This document shows, piece by piece, positions 1-8,303 of a stretch of 64,000 nt of DNA (position 1 is its first letter; every line of letters begins with the position of its first letter). A program made the position numbers and the translations under genes. This DNA comes from Pseudomonas chlororaphis subsp. chlororaphis (GTDB taxonomy: Bacteria > Pseudomonadota > Gammaproteobacteria > Pseudomonadales > Pseudomonadaceae), in assembly GCF_003945765.1 (NCBI RefSeq), contig NZ_CP027712.1, positions 4,340,001 to 4,404,000 of the forward strand, in the 5' to 3' direction. The notes beneath the pieces are model-generated. The model was given only the letters and a program-made list of their open reading frames with translations, searched no databases and had not been told where the DNA came from.

Positions 1-1412
1 TCGGGCAAGGCGACGGCGAAATTGCCTCCCAGGCAAATCAGCGCCTTGGCCGTGCCCGCGATCATGGCCTGCATGGCTTTTACCGAATCGTGGCCGTGGG
101 CCGCTGGCGGCTTGAAGCCGAATACTTTCTCCAGCCTGTCGAGAAATGCCTTCGACGGTTTCTCGGTAATGCCCACGGTCCGGTTGCCCTGGACATTGGA
201 ATGGCCGCGCAACGGGCAAATACCCGCGCCAGGCTTGCCAAAGTTACCGCGCAACATCAGCAGGTCACAGATCAGCCGGACATTGGCCGTGCCTTCGTTG
301 TGCTGGGTGATGCCCATGCCGTAGGTGACGATGGTGGCGTTGGATTTTGCGTAAGCGGCGGCGACCTTTTCCAGCTCGGCCTGCTGCAGGCCGCTGGCCT
401 GTTCTATATCGGGCCAGGCCGTGGCGTGCAGATCGGCGACCAGCTCGTCGAAACCCTGGGTGTGCTGGGCGATGAAGTCATGGTCGAGGACTTCGCCCAC
501 CGTCCGCTCCAGTTCCAGCAGCGCCTTCATGATCCCCTTGATCGCCGCCGCGTCGCCTCCGGCTTTTACCTGGAAGTAGGACGAGGCGATCCGGGTGGAG
601 CCGTAAGTCGCCATTTCAACCATGTTCTGCGGATCGGCAAAGCGCTCGAGCGCGCGTTCGCGCAGGGGGTTGAAGACCATGATCGGCACCTTGCGCCGCG
701 AGGCCTCGTGCAGCGTGCCCATCATGCGTGGGTGGTTGGTGCCGGGGTTGTGGCCGATGGAGATGATCAGTTCGCAGGTATCGAAGTCGTCCAGCGACAC
801 CGTGCCTTTGCCGATACCGATGGATCGCGGCAGCCCGACGCTGGTCGGTTCGTGGCACATGTTGGAACAATCGGGAAAGTTGTTGCTGCCGTATTCCCGG
901 ATGAACAGCTGGTACAGATAGGCCGCTTCATTGGAGGCCCTGCCAGAGGTATAGAACTCGACCTGCTCCGGTTGCAGCCCCCGGAGTATCTCGCCTATTC
1001 GCGCGAACGCCGCCTCCCATTCGACCGGCTGGTAGGTGTCGCTGGCACGGTCATATACCAGGGGATGGGTGATACGTCCCAGGTCCTCCAGCTCGTAATC
1101 GCTGCGGTGCAATAACGAGGCGACCGGATGATTGGCGAAGAAGTCCGGGGTGACCCGCTTGTTGGTCGCCTCCCAGGTCACCGCCTTGGCGCCGTTTTCA
1201 CAGAACTGGAAGGTGGATTTGTGCTCCTTGTCAGGCCAGGCGCAGCCTGGGCAGTCGAAGCCATCAGGCTGGTTGGTGCGCATCAGGGTGATGGGCGCCT
1301 TCAGCGTATCCATCTGCTCTCGAACCGCTGTCGCGGTGGCCTTGAGCGCCCCCCAGCCGCCAGCGGGGCCGTCGTAGTTACGAACACCGGGTACCTTGCG
1401 TCGAGTCGTCAT
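1..1412 (-). CDS. FdhF/YdeP-family molybdopterin oxidoreductase, N-terminal part (cut by window edge)
   Basis: The frame is open from an ATG at 1412 to the left edge, giving about 470 residues of a protein that is normally about 760-780. The N-terminus carries a Cys-x-x-Cys pair (FDCPGCAWPD) typical of the YdeP branch. It is followed by blocks usual for molybdopterin-bis-MGD oxidoreductases: YTSGRASNEAAYLYQLF, NFPDCSNMCHEP, IGHNPGTNHPRMM and LRGNFGKPGAGICPLRGHSN. Family members resemble the formate dehydrogenase H alpha subunit, but their substrate is usually unknown; E. coli YdeP is linked to acid resistance. No partner subunit lies on the visible side. The family assignment is secure; the substrate is not. 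Confidence 0.9.
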   Translation of the reverse strand, partial: MTTRRKVPGVRNYDGPAGGWGALKATATAVREQMDTLKAPITLMRTNQPDGFDCPGCAWPDKEHKSTFQFCENGAKAVTWEATNKRVTPDFFANHPVASLLHRSDYELEDLGRITHPLVYDRASDTYQPVEWEAAFARIGEILRGLQPEQVEFYTSGRASNEAAYLYQLFIREYGSNNFPDCSNMCHEPTSVGLPRSIGIGKGTVSLDDFDTCELIISIGHNPGTNHPRMMGTLHEASRRKVPIMVFNPLRERALERFADPQNMVEMATYGSTRIASSYFQVKAGGDAAAIKGIMKALLELERTVGEVLDHDFIAQHTQGFDELVADLHATAWPDIEQASGLQQAELEKVAAAYAKSNATIVTYGMGITQHNEGTANVRLICDLLMLRGNFGKPGAGICPLRGHSNVQGNRTVGITEKPSKAFLDRLEKVFGFKPPAAHGHDSVKAMQAMIAGTAKALICLGGNFAVALP

Positions 1413-1745
1413 GATCGCTCCCCATACGCCCCCTGCCCTGTAGACAAGAAGCATTGGTTGCCTGGGATCCGCCGCCATGGCGGCATTCGGTAACGACCTA
1501 CCGACCCGAATCGGGGGGCGGTAGATGTCACACCTGAACAGCAAAAAAGACACGCAACCCAGAACCGGGTTTGAGGACTTGAAACCTTTGAATCAACGAC
1601 GAAGGGTTGCGCTTGAATCTTTCAACCTGAGTTAAAACCTTAGTGGTGCGTCCCCGCCTGTCAAGGCAATAAATAGCTGGTAAATCGGGTAGTTACTTAT
1701 CATTCGTATTAATTCGGCGACCAGTCACTCACCGGAACCCAACGC
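1413..1745. other. Gene-free interval upstream of the FdhF-like gene
   Basis: These 333 nt lie between the start of the FdhF-like gene and the stop of the EamA gene. They should hold the promoter of the FdhF-like gene. The stretch near 1620-1710 is AT-richer than its surroundings. I see no clear hairpin with a T-run, no repeat and no small gene with a good ribosome binding site. Confidence 0.5.
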
Positions 1746-2642
1746 TCACTGCGCCGCCACCCGACGGCGCAAGCCCAGGCTCCAGCCCTGCTGCATGCCA
1801 GCGGCCGCCAGCAGGATGGCGATCACGCCGATCCATTGCAGCAGCTCCAGGCGATGGCCGAAGGCGAACCAGTCGACGAAGATCGCCGCGATCGGGTAGA
1901 TGAACGACAGTGCGCCGGTCAGTGCGGTCGGCAGTTTCTGGATCGCGCCGTACAGCAGCACGTACATCACCCCGGTGTGGACGATGCCCAGGGTCAGCAG
2001 GCTGGCCCAGGCCTCCGGTGCCGTGGGCAGCGCGGAGAAGTTGGCCCAGGGCGCCAGCAGCAACACCCCGGTGCAGACCTGGATCAACGCGATCAGGTGC
2101 GGCGGCGTGCCGGTCAGGTGCTTGATCAAGAGCGCGGCGAAGGCATACAGCAGGGCCGCCCCCAGCGCCAGGGCGATTCCCAGCAGATAGTCATTGCCCG
2201 CCGCGCCCTGCTCGCCATGGGCGCTGACGATCGCCAGCATCCCGGCGAAGGAAATGCTCAGCCAGAACAATTTCTGCGCGGTAATTTTCTCGCCGAGGAA
2301 CAGCGCCGCCAGCCCCACCAGCATGAACGGCTGGACGTTGTAGACCGCGGTGCCGATGGCGATCGAGGCCCGGGAATAGGAGGCGAACAGCAGCACCCAG
2401 TTGCCGACGATGGCGACACCGCTGAGCACGGCAAGGAGAAAGGTGGTGCGCGTCAGGATGCCGGGGCGCAGAAAGCCGAAGCCGGCACAGATCAGCAGCA
2501 GGGTCGCCGCGCCGAACACGCAGCGCCAGAACACCACGTCCAGCACTGGCTGCCCGGACACCAGCACGAACCAGCCGATGGTGCCGGAAATCAACATGGC
2601 GGCGGTCATTTCTAGTGAGCCGCGGCGTAACAATTTGTCCAT
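1746..2642 (-). CDS. EamA/DMT-family inner-membrane transporter
   Basis: The 298-residue, very hydrophobic protein has about ten predicted membrane helices in two similar halves, the EamA (drug/metabolite transporter) layout. The first half contains ISGTIGWFVLVSGQP and the motif AIGTAVYNVQPFMLVGLAALFLGE; the second half contains LPTALTGALSFIYPIAAIFVDW. I place the start at 2642 because a GAGGAGA ribosome site lies about 7 nt upstream; an ATG at 2648 sits too close to that site. The gene is divergent from an Lrp/AsnC regulator, an arrangement typical of amino-acid or metabolite exporters controlled by that regulator. The substrate cannot be read from the sequence. Confidence 0.88.
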   Translation of the reverse strand: MDKLLRRGSLEMTAAMLISGTIGWFVLVSGQPVLDVVFWRCVFGAATLLLICAGFGFLRPGILTRTTFLLAVLSGVAIVGNWVLLFASYSRASIAIGTAVYNVQPFMLVGLAALFLGEKITAQKLFWLSISFAGMLAIVSAHGEQGAAGNDYLLGIALALGAALLYAFAALLIKHLTGTPPHLIALIQVCTGVLLLAPWANFSALPTAPEAWASLLTLGIVHTGVMYVLLYGAIQKLPTALTGALSFIYPIAAIFVDWFAFGHRLELLQWIGVIAILLAAAGMQQGWSLGLRRRVAAQ

Positions 2643-2774
2643 GATCATTCTCCTCAACAAGAGCCAAAAGTATGACAATCGGCTCCTGCCCCGCTCAAGA
2701 CTCAACGGTAGGCTAAAATCGGCTTACACCTTTTTTATCAAGGTATTTCTTAGGTTTTACCTAATGAGGTTGGC

Positions 2775-3212
2775 ATGATCGACGAAATTGACCAGGCGCT
2801 GATCAGCGCCCTGATGGAAGATTCACGCCGTTCGCTCAAGGCCCTGGCGCAGATCAGCGGACTGTCCTCGCCCAGCGTCGCCGAACGCTTGCGACGCCTG
2901 GAAGAGCGCGGCGTGCTCAAGGCCTATACCGTCGAAGTCGACCCGAAGTTCTTCGGCTATCAATTGCAGGCCATCGTGCGCATCCGGCCGCTGCCGGGGA
3001 AACTCCAGGAAGTCGAACGACAGATCCTGGCCATCCCCGAGTTCACCGAATGCGACAAGGTCACAGGCGAGGACTGCTTTATCGCCCGCCTGCATGTACG
3101 CGACATGGAGCAACTGGACAGTCTGCTCGACCATCTCAACAGCTGCGCGGAAACCAACACCGCGATCGTCAAGAAAAGCCCGGTGAAACGGCGGTTACCG
3201 CCGATGGCGTAA
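2775..3212 (+). CDS. Lrp/AsnC-family transcriptional regulator
   Basis: The 145-residue protein has the standard two parts: an N-terminal winged helix (residues about 3-60, with DEIDQALISALMEDSRRSLK and SGLSSPSVAERLRRLEERGV) and a C-terminal RAM ligand domain (about 65-140, with VTGEDCFIARLHVRDMEQLD). The start ATG follows an ATGAGG ribosome site. It is divergent from the EamA transporter with a 132-nt spacer, so it probably controls that exporter in response to an amino acid. This is inference from gene order. Length and domains are normal for the family. Confidence 0.92.
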   Translation: MIDEIDQALISALMEDSRRSLKALAQISGLSSPSVAERLRRLEERGVLKAYTVEVDPKFFGYQLQAIVRIRPLPGKLQEVERQILAIPEFTECDKVTGEDCFIARLHVRDMEQLDSLLDHLNSCAETNTAIVKKSPVKRRLPPMA

Positions 3213-3294
3213 TGCCTGGGCTCACACACGGCGTTTGCCCCCGGCACCCAAAAACTGGCTAGACTCAGGACCTCATCGACGAAGGATTCGCACT

Positions 3295-3624
3295 GTGAAA
3301 ACCTCTTTTCTGTTGCTGGCGGCATTGATGCTCCCAGGTTGTGGAACCATCGATACCGTCTTCAGGGAGGATGCGGTGGCCAGCGAGAAACTCAAGGAGC
3401 GAAAATCGTACTGCGGTGGCGTCCCGCGTATCTACAGTGGCGTGACTTACGATTTCTGCAGCCTGCACGCCCCTGAGCCAGAGAACGGCACAACTCATAC
3501 CGGCCCGGCCTCGAACCAGGCCATGCTGCTCGACATGGCCGTTTCAGGTGTGCTCGACACCTTGCTGCTGCCCTACACCATCTATCAGCAACAAACCGAT
3601 GGCAGCCTGATCATTGCCGAATAG
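3295..3624 (+). CDS. YceK/YidQ-type small lipoprotein
   Basis: I choose the GTG at 3295 because a GAAGGA ribosome site precedes it and it gives a clean lipoprotein signal: MKTSFLLLAALMLPGCG, with the lipobox LPGC ending at Cys16. The 109-residue product has the YceK/YidQ-like blocks YCGGVPRIYSGVTYDFC and LDMAVSGVLDTLLLPYTIYQQ. This family is made of short outer-membrane or periplasmic lipoproteins of unknown role. The gene converges on the BI-1 gene and shares the terminator at 3653-3677. An upstream in-frame start (3235) would bury the signal peptide and is unlikely. Confidence 0.8.
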   Translation: MKTSFLLLAALMLPGCGTIDTVFREDAVASEKLKERKSYCGGVPRIYSGVTYDFCSLHAPEPENGTTHTGPASNQAMLLDMAVSGVLDTLLLPYTIYQQQTDGSLIIAE

Positions 3625-3652
3625 TGCCCCGGACGTTCAGATCGCAGACAAC

Positions 3653-3677
3653 AAAAAGCCCGCCGAAGCGGGCTTTT
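3653..3677. terminator. Bidirectional Rho-independent terminator
   Basis: The stem agcccgc / gcgggct has a 4-nt loop, with A-run on the left and T-run on the right. It sits between the convergent lipoprotein and BI-1 genes and can serve both strands. Confidence 0.85.
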
Positions 3678-3695
3678 CTGTTTCAAGGCTGACGA

Positions 3696-4367
3696 TCAGT
3701 CGTCGCGGCCCATGATGCCGAACAGCTGCAACAGGCTGACGAACAGGTTGTAGATCGATACATACAGGCTGATGGTCGCCATGATGTAGTTACGCTCGCC
3801 GCCATGAATGATGGCGCTGGTCTGGTACAGGATGCACACCGAGGAGAACAGCACGAAGCCCGCGCTGATCGCCAGTTGCAGACCGCTGATCTGGAAGAAC
3901 AGGCTGGCCAGCGTCGCGCCCAGCAGGACGAAGAAACCGGCGGTGATGAAACCACCGAGGAAGCTCATGTCCTTGCGGGAGATCAGCACGTAGGCCGACA
4001 GGCCACCGAATACCAGCGCGGTCATCGCAAAGGCCGAGCTGACCACTTCAGCGCCGCCCTGCATGCCCAGGTAACGGTTGAGGATCGGGCCGAGCAGGAA
4101 GCCCATGAAACCGGTCAGGGCAAACGCCGACACCAGGCCCCAGGCCGAATCACGGAGTTTGTTGGTGAGGAAGAACAGACCGTAGAAACCGATCAGCACC
4201 ACGAAAATGTTCGGGTAACCGACCCGCATCTGCTGGGCCACGTAAGCCATCACGCCGCTGAAGGCGAGAGTGAGAGCGAGTAGGCCGTAGGTGTTGCGCA
4301 GGACGCGGCTAACTTCTAGCTGCTCGGCCTGCACGCTGTTATTAACTGCGTAATCCTGTTCGCGCAT
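3696..4367 (-). CDS. Bax inhibitor-1/YccA-family inner-membrane protein
   Basis: The 223-residue protein has seven hydrophobic segments, with the BI-1 signatures LRNTYGLLALTLAFSGVMAY and ALVFGGLSAYVLISRKDMSF. It resembles E. coli YccA, which modulates FtsH proteolysis, and the BI-1 family of calcium/proton leak channels; the bacterial role is only partly known. An AGGAGTG ribosome site precedes the ATG. It lies divergent from tRNA-Ser. The product is full length. Confidence 0.92.
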   Translation of the reverse strand: MREQDYAVNNSVQAEQLEVSRVLRNTYGLLALTLAFSGVMAYVAQQMRVGYPNIFVVLIGFYGLFFLTNKLRDSAWGLVSAFALTGFMGFLLGPILNRYLGMQGGAEVVSSAFAMTALVFGGLSAYVLISRKDMSFLGGFITAGFFVLLGATLASLFFQISGLQLAISAGFVLFSSVCILYQTSAIIHGGERNYIMATISLYVSIYNLFVSLLQLFGIMGRDD

Positions 4368-4444
4368 GGCGACACTCCTGTTGGTTTGAAACGTTCAGTG
4401 GCAAAGATCATAACAGACGCTCTGCAACAAGCTATGTACAGAGT

Positions 4445-4472
4445 TTGACAGTGTGTTTCATTCAGGTATTAT
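4445..4472 (+). promoter_or_regulatory. Sigma-70 promoter of tRNA-Ser
   Basis: TTGACA at 4445-4450 and TATTAT at 4467-4472 are separated by 16 nt and end 18 nt before the mature tRNA. A GC-rich stretch follows the -10, as is common for stable RNA promoters. Confidence 0.8.
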
Positions 4473-4490
4473 GGCGCCCGCAACAAAAAC

Positions 4491-4578
4491 GGAGGTGTGG
4501 CCGAGTGGTTTAAGGCAACGGTCTTGAAAACCGTCGACTGTAACAGGTCCATGAGTTCGAATCCCATCGCCTCCGCCA
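4491..4578 (+). tRNA. tRNA-Ser (anticodon UGA)
   Basis: The 88-nt gene begins GGAGGTG and ends CGCCTCCGCCA, so the acceptor stem pairs perfectly and the CCA is encoded. It has the class II long variable arm. The anticodon loop is CTTGAAAAC, giving UGA (serine, UCN codons), and the T-arm contains GTTCGAATCC. A strong promoter lies upstream and a terminator downstream. Accessory genes start right after it, so it is a plausible integration hot spot. Confidence 0.97.
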
Positions 4579-4591
4579 TATTCGTCACGCT

Positions 4592-4618
4592 AAAGCCCCG
4601 ATTATTCGGGGCTTTTTC
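4592..4618 (+). terminator. Rho-independent terminator of tRNA-Ser
   Basis: The stem aagcccc(g) / (c)ggggctt is followed by TTTTT, starting 13 nt after the tRNA 3' end. Confidence 0.88.
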
Positions 4619-4875
4619 GTTTCTGGGGTCTGCGATTTTTGCCCCGCCCTTTCTGGATCGTTTCCACATCTTTTCAGCCATTTCCGCAACCCTTCCCTTC
4701 TGACAAGCGCGTTCTACTCAAATCAAATTACTCGCGACCAACATGTCTTCAGGTGTTTCGTCGACCGGTTGAATCCACAGCCATTAGTTGCCATTCGTGA
4801 CGTGCAGCAATCGAACAGAGCGGTTGTTCATGAACGACTGCCTCCGAACCAAAGCATGCCTTCCTCCCCGACTGC

Positions 4876-5610
4876 TCAGTGTGGACTAGCAGTCGGACGA
4901 ACCACAATCTCACTCACATCCACATCGTCGGGCTGTTCGATGGCATAGGCGAGCGCCCGCGCAATGGCGTCTGCGTTGAGCGCGACACGCCGGAAGGCTT
5001 TCATTTCCTCGCGTGCCACCTCATCGGAAATCGTATCGGCCAGTTCGGACTCGACGACGCCCGGGCACACTACCGTGACCCGGATCTTGTCCGTTTCCTG
5101 CCGCAGACCATCGGAGATAGCCCTGACCGCAAATTTGGTCGCACAGTACACCGCGGCTGTCGGAGAAACCGCGAGGCCGCCGATTGAGGAAATATTGATG
5201 ATCTGGCCGAACCCTTGTGCCTCCATGTCCGGCAAGACGGCGGCAATACCGTGCAGCACGCCGCGTACATTGACATCGAGCATCTGGTTCCACTCATTGA
5301 CCTTCAACGAGGTCAAGGGTGACAGGGGCATCACGCCTGCGTTGTTGATGATCACATCGACCTTGCCGTGTTGCACCTTGGCGAACGCGACGAACGCCTG
5401 CATGGACTCCAGATCCGTAACGTCCAGAGCGCAGGCACTTGCCGAGCCTCCTTCGGCCTGGATCTCGCTGACAAGTTTGTCCAGACGCTCGGTACGGCGG
5501 GCACCGAGTACCACATGGGCACCTTTGGCGGCGATCAGCCTGGCCGCCGCTTCGCCAATACCACTGCTTGCACCGGTAATCAGGACGACTTTGTTTTGAA
5601 TGTTCGACAT
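4876..5610 (-). CDS. Short-chain dehydrogenase/reductase (SDR)
   Basis: The 244-residue classical SDR has the nucleotide-binding motif TGASSGIG (residues about 12-19), NNAG (about 88-91) and the active-site set with Ser and Y-x-x-x-K (ISSIGG ... AVYCATKFAV). I place the start at 5610 (MSNIQNKVVLITG), with CAGGAG 8-9 nt upstream. It resembles YdfG-like NADP alcohol dehydrogenases. The next gene upstream on the same strand is an AraC regulator, 181 nt away, with a second SDR divergent from that. The substrate is unknown. Confidence 0.9.
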   Translation of the reverse strand: MSNIQNKVVLITGASSGIGEAAARLIAAKGAHVVLGARRTERLDKLVSEIQAEGGSASACALDVTDLESMQAFVAFAKVQHGKVDVIINNAGVMPLSPLTSLKVNEWNQMLDVNVRGVLHGIAAVLPDMEAQGFGQIINISSIGGLAVSPTAAVYCATKFAVRAISDGLRQETDKIRVTVVCPGVVESELADTISDEVAREEMKAFRRVALNADAIARALAYAIEQPDDVDVSEIVVRPTASPH

Positions 5611-5791
5611 ATCCGTAGCTCCTGCTGTAAGCATTGAAGTTCAGCACCGACCGCTGAAGACGCGGGCGTTGCTGCGGGGTACGTCGAAAAGATTAAGGGC
5701 ACAGGCCTGCTCGACGTGTGCCAAAACCTGCGCAGCTTTTGCCTATTCGTGTCTGTGTGCATCGCCCGCAAAACGTGTGACACAACGGCAC

Positions 5792-6736
5792 TCAACCGCC
5801 ACGGAACTCGCTGGGCGTTACACCCACCTCACGACGAAACACCTGGGAGAAGTGACTGGGACTTGAATAGCCGACCTCCAGCCCGACGTCGATGACGCTA
5901 AGCCGGGTTTCCAGCAACAAGTGCCGCGCACGAACCATGCGCAAGCGAATGAAGTACTGCGAAGGCGACAGTCCCGTCGCACGCTTGAACAGGCGGCTGA
6001 AGTGGTACTCGCTCAGTTCGGCCAGCCTGGCCAGTTTTGCCAGGCTGAATTCAGCGCCCAGATCCGCACTCATGGCGTCAGTGACTTTGCGCAGCTTGTA
6101 GGCTTGCAAGGCGTTGACCCGACGTCCGGGCCAGGCCTCGGCGCGATAGCTGCGCACCAGATGTACGGCCAGCGCCTGTGCCAGAGAACGGGCGAAAAGA
6201 GCGCTGGGCGAGCGTTCCAGAACCAGTTCAGTGCGCAACTGCTCCATGACAAACGCGACGCACCCGTCACGTGCCCCTGAAATATCGCGCAAACGCACAG
6301 GCCCGGCGTGCTCACCCCACAGCTCTCGCGACGCTAGCTCAATCAGCGGCAGCCCCAGATAAAGGTGCATGACTTCGAAGGTATCGCCCCCATGAGTCTG
6401 CCAGCGCATTTCATACGGCTCATCGGAACTTGTGAGGAAAAAATCGCCGGCGCTGACCTCTGCCGCAGTCCACTCCCCGCCCAGTATGCGCTCCTCCACC
6501 CTCGCCGCCCCCGCCAGAACCAACACGAGCAGCGGCTCCACCACCGCAGGTACGAGAATGGGTTCAATGACGCTGCGATGGGTAAACAGCTGAATCACAA
6601 TGTCCTTGATTTCCTGGCGCGGCGGTAAATCCTGCGGCTCGCCTGGCAGGTATTCACGCATGGACTGCCCTGTGATGCGCAAGTCCTGGCTGGATGTCGA
6701 CCGTTGTTCCAGGGACGTTCGCCCGGTGTTTGCCAT
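5792..6736 (-). CDS. AraC-family transcriptional regulator
   Basis: The 314-residue protein has an N-terminal cupin-like region (residues about 50-150) and a C-terminal double helix-turn-helix (about 215-312). The latter contains FSLAKLARLAELSEYHFSRL and DVGLEVGYSSPSHFSQVFRR, the second helix and AraC signature. The start at 6736 is preceded by AAGGACG; an upstream in-frame start lacks such a site. It lies between two SDR genes and is divergent from the one at 7024, which is its most likely target together with the one at 4876. Confidence 0.88.
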   Translation of the reverse strand: MANTGRTSLEQRSTSSQDLRITGQSMREYLPGEPQDLPPRQEIKDIVIQLFTHRSVIEPILVPAVVEPLLVLVLAGAARVEERILGGEWTAAEVSAGDFFLTSSDEPYEMRWQTHGGDTFEVMHLYLGLPLIELASRELWGEHAGPVRLRDISGARDGCVAFVMEQLRTELVLERSPSALFARSLAQALAVHLVRSYRAEAWPGRRVNALQAYKLRKVTDAMSADLGAEFSLAKLARLAELSEYHFSRLFKRATGLSPSQYFIRLRMVRARHLLLETRLSVIDVGLEVGYSSPSHFSQVFRREVGVTPSEFRGG

Positions 6737-6763
6737 GAACACGTCCTTTTCATATTCGGCTGT

Positions 6764-6838
6764 GCAAAGCCAGACAGGTCTCCAGACGCTGCCCGAACTC
6801 CGCACGCTGGAGACCGGATCGATGATATCGGGCTTTGC
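6764..6838. promoter_or_regulatory. Nested inverted repeats in the AraC/SDR divergent region
   Basis: The inner arms GGTCTCCAG (6777-6785) and CTGGAGACC (6807-6815) are perfect 9-bp inverted repeats. The outer arms GCAAAGCC (6764-6771) and GGCTTTGC (6831-6838) are perfect 8-bp inverted repeats. They lie just upstream of the AraC start, in the region shared with the divergent SDR. An operator for the AraC protein is a reasonable inference, but AraC sites are usually direct repeats, so this is open. Confidence 0.4.
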
Positions 6839-7023
6839 CCGCTGGCTGAACCGAGCACCGAACCGTCCTCACTGATATTCGGCGCAAAACCCCGACATCG
6901 TGGGCAATCTCACGAAAGCTGACTTCGCCTCGCTGCGAGACAGTAGGCCCGTCGCCGATGACAAGCGCCTTGCGGGCGCCGACACGGCTTATCCCCTACT
7001 CGATCACAACGCTGGAGAACATC

Positions 7024-7788
7024 ATGACCGATATCAAGAACAGCACGCCAAACGAAGTGGCAGGTAAAGTCGCTCTGGTCACTGGCGCAGCCAGTGGCAT
7101 CGGCAAGGCCATCGCACTGCTGCTGCATGCCCGCGGCGCCAAGGTGATCGCCGAAGATATAAACCCTGAGGTGGAAGCGCTGGCCCGCCCTGGCCTGGTA
7201 CCACTGGTGGCTGACATCACTCAGGACGGCGTCGCCGAGCGCGCGGTCGCTTTGGCCGTCGAGCAATTCGGCCGGCTGGACATTCTGGTCAATAACGCCG
7301 GCATCATCATCAACAAGCTGGTCATCGACATGACCCGCGAAGACTGGGAACGCATTCAGGCGGTCAATGCTACGGCGGCATTCCTGCATAGTCGCGAAGC
7401 GGTCAAAGCGATGATGCCCAACAAATCCGGCTCGATCGTCAACATCGCGTCCTACGCCTCCTACTTCGCCTTCCCCACCATTGCCGCCTATACCGCCTCT
7501 AAAGGCGCGCTTGCCCAACTGACGCGCACCCTGGCGCTTGAGGTCATTGGCCACGGCATCCGCGTCAATGCCGTGGGCGTGGGGGATGTGGTGACCAACA
7601 TCCTCAACAATGTGGTCAACGATGGCCCAGCATTTCTCGCCCAACATGGCGAAGCCGCACCGATCGGCCGCGCCGCACAACCGGAAGAAATCGCCGAACT
7701 GGTCGCGTTCATCTCCTCGGATCGTGCCAGCTTCATGGTCGGTTCGGTGGTTATGGCAGACGGCGGCATGACCGTCACGGCCGGGTGA
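7024..7788 (+). CDS. Short-chain dehydrogenase/reductase (SDR)
   Basis: The 254-residue classical SDR has TGAASGIG (residues about 22-29), NNAG (about 91-94) and the catalytic IAS...Y-x-x-x-K set (AAYTASKGALAQLTR). The C-terminus GSVVMADGGMTVTAG is the usual cofactor-closing end of SDRs. The start at 7024 follows a GGAGAA ribosome site. It is divergent from the AraC regulator at 5792-6736. FabG-like enzymes and sugar/alcohol dehydrogenases share these features; no substrate can be assigned. Confidence 0.9.
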   Translation: MTDIKNSTPNEVAGKVALVTGAASGIGKAIALLLHARGAKVIAEDINPEVEALARPGLVPLVADITQDGVAERAVALAVEQFGRLDILVNNAGIIINKLVIDMTREDWERIQAVNATAAFLHSREAVKAMMPNKSGSIVNIASYASYFAFPTIAAYTASKGALAQLTRTLALEVIGHGIRVNAVGVGDVVTNILNNVVNDGPAFLAQHGEAAPIGRAAQPEEIAELVAFISSDRASFMVGSVVMADGGMTVTAG

Positions 7789-7964
7789 GCCACTGCTGGA
7801 AGGAGCCGCCGGACATGCTCGGCAAGCCCAAGAGGATCAGGCAAATCTGCGGCAGTTTCGTCCTAACACCGCTCCGCTCGGCTACGTAATCTGAAAGTAC
7901 GCAACGGATGCAGACACAGGCCACGGCAGGCCACTCAGATGACAACGTCAATGAGGACTGAACA

Positions 7965-8222
7965 ATGAAAAATGCCAAACAAGCCACTCCTGATCTTCGT
8001 TATGCAGGCATGTGGGTCACCGCCGATGGATTCATCCGTCACGAGCTTCTCGCGACTGGGCGTTACGACGAGGCCCGTGGTAAAAACAAGAGCGCCTATC
8101 AAGGCCGCTACAAAATGGTGGGGGACTACATCCAGTACTGGGACGATAGCGGCTTCACCGCCGATGGGCACTTTCATGACGATGTGCTGTATCACGCCGG
8201 CATGATTCTTTATCGGCAATGA
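7965..8222 (+). CDS. Atu4866-family small protein
   Basis: The 85-residue product matches, from memory, the Atu4866 family: GMWVTADGFIRHELLATGRY, RYKMVGDYIQYWDDSGF and a C-terminal DDVLYHAGMILYR. The family forms a small beta-barrel of unknown role and is often found beside AraC regulators and SDR or quinone-related enzymes, as here. A ribosome site (GAGGA) precedes the ATG. It is co-oriented with, and 176 nt after, the SDR at 7024-7788. Confidence 0.75.
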   Translation: MKNAKQATPDLRYAGMWVTADGFIRHELLATGRYDEARGKNKSAYQGRYKMVGDYIQYWDDSGFTADGHFHDDVLYHAGMILYRQ

Positions 8223-8303
8223 GCAGTTTAAAGATATCGGGTGAATATCGTCTGCCTGGAAAGCCCCAGGCAGACGCTCATGAACACTTGTGAGAGCCTT
8301 GAA

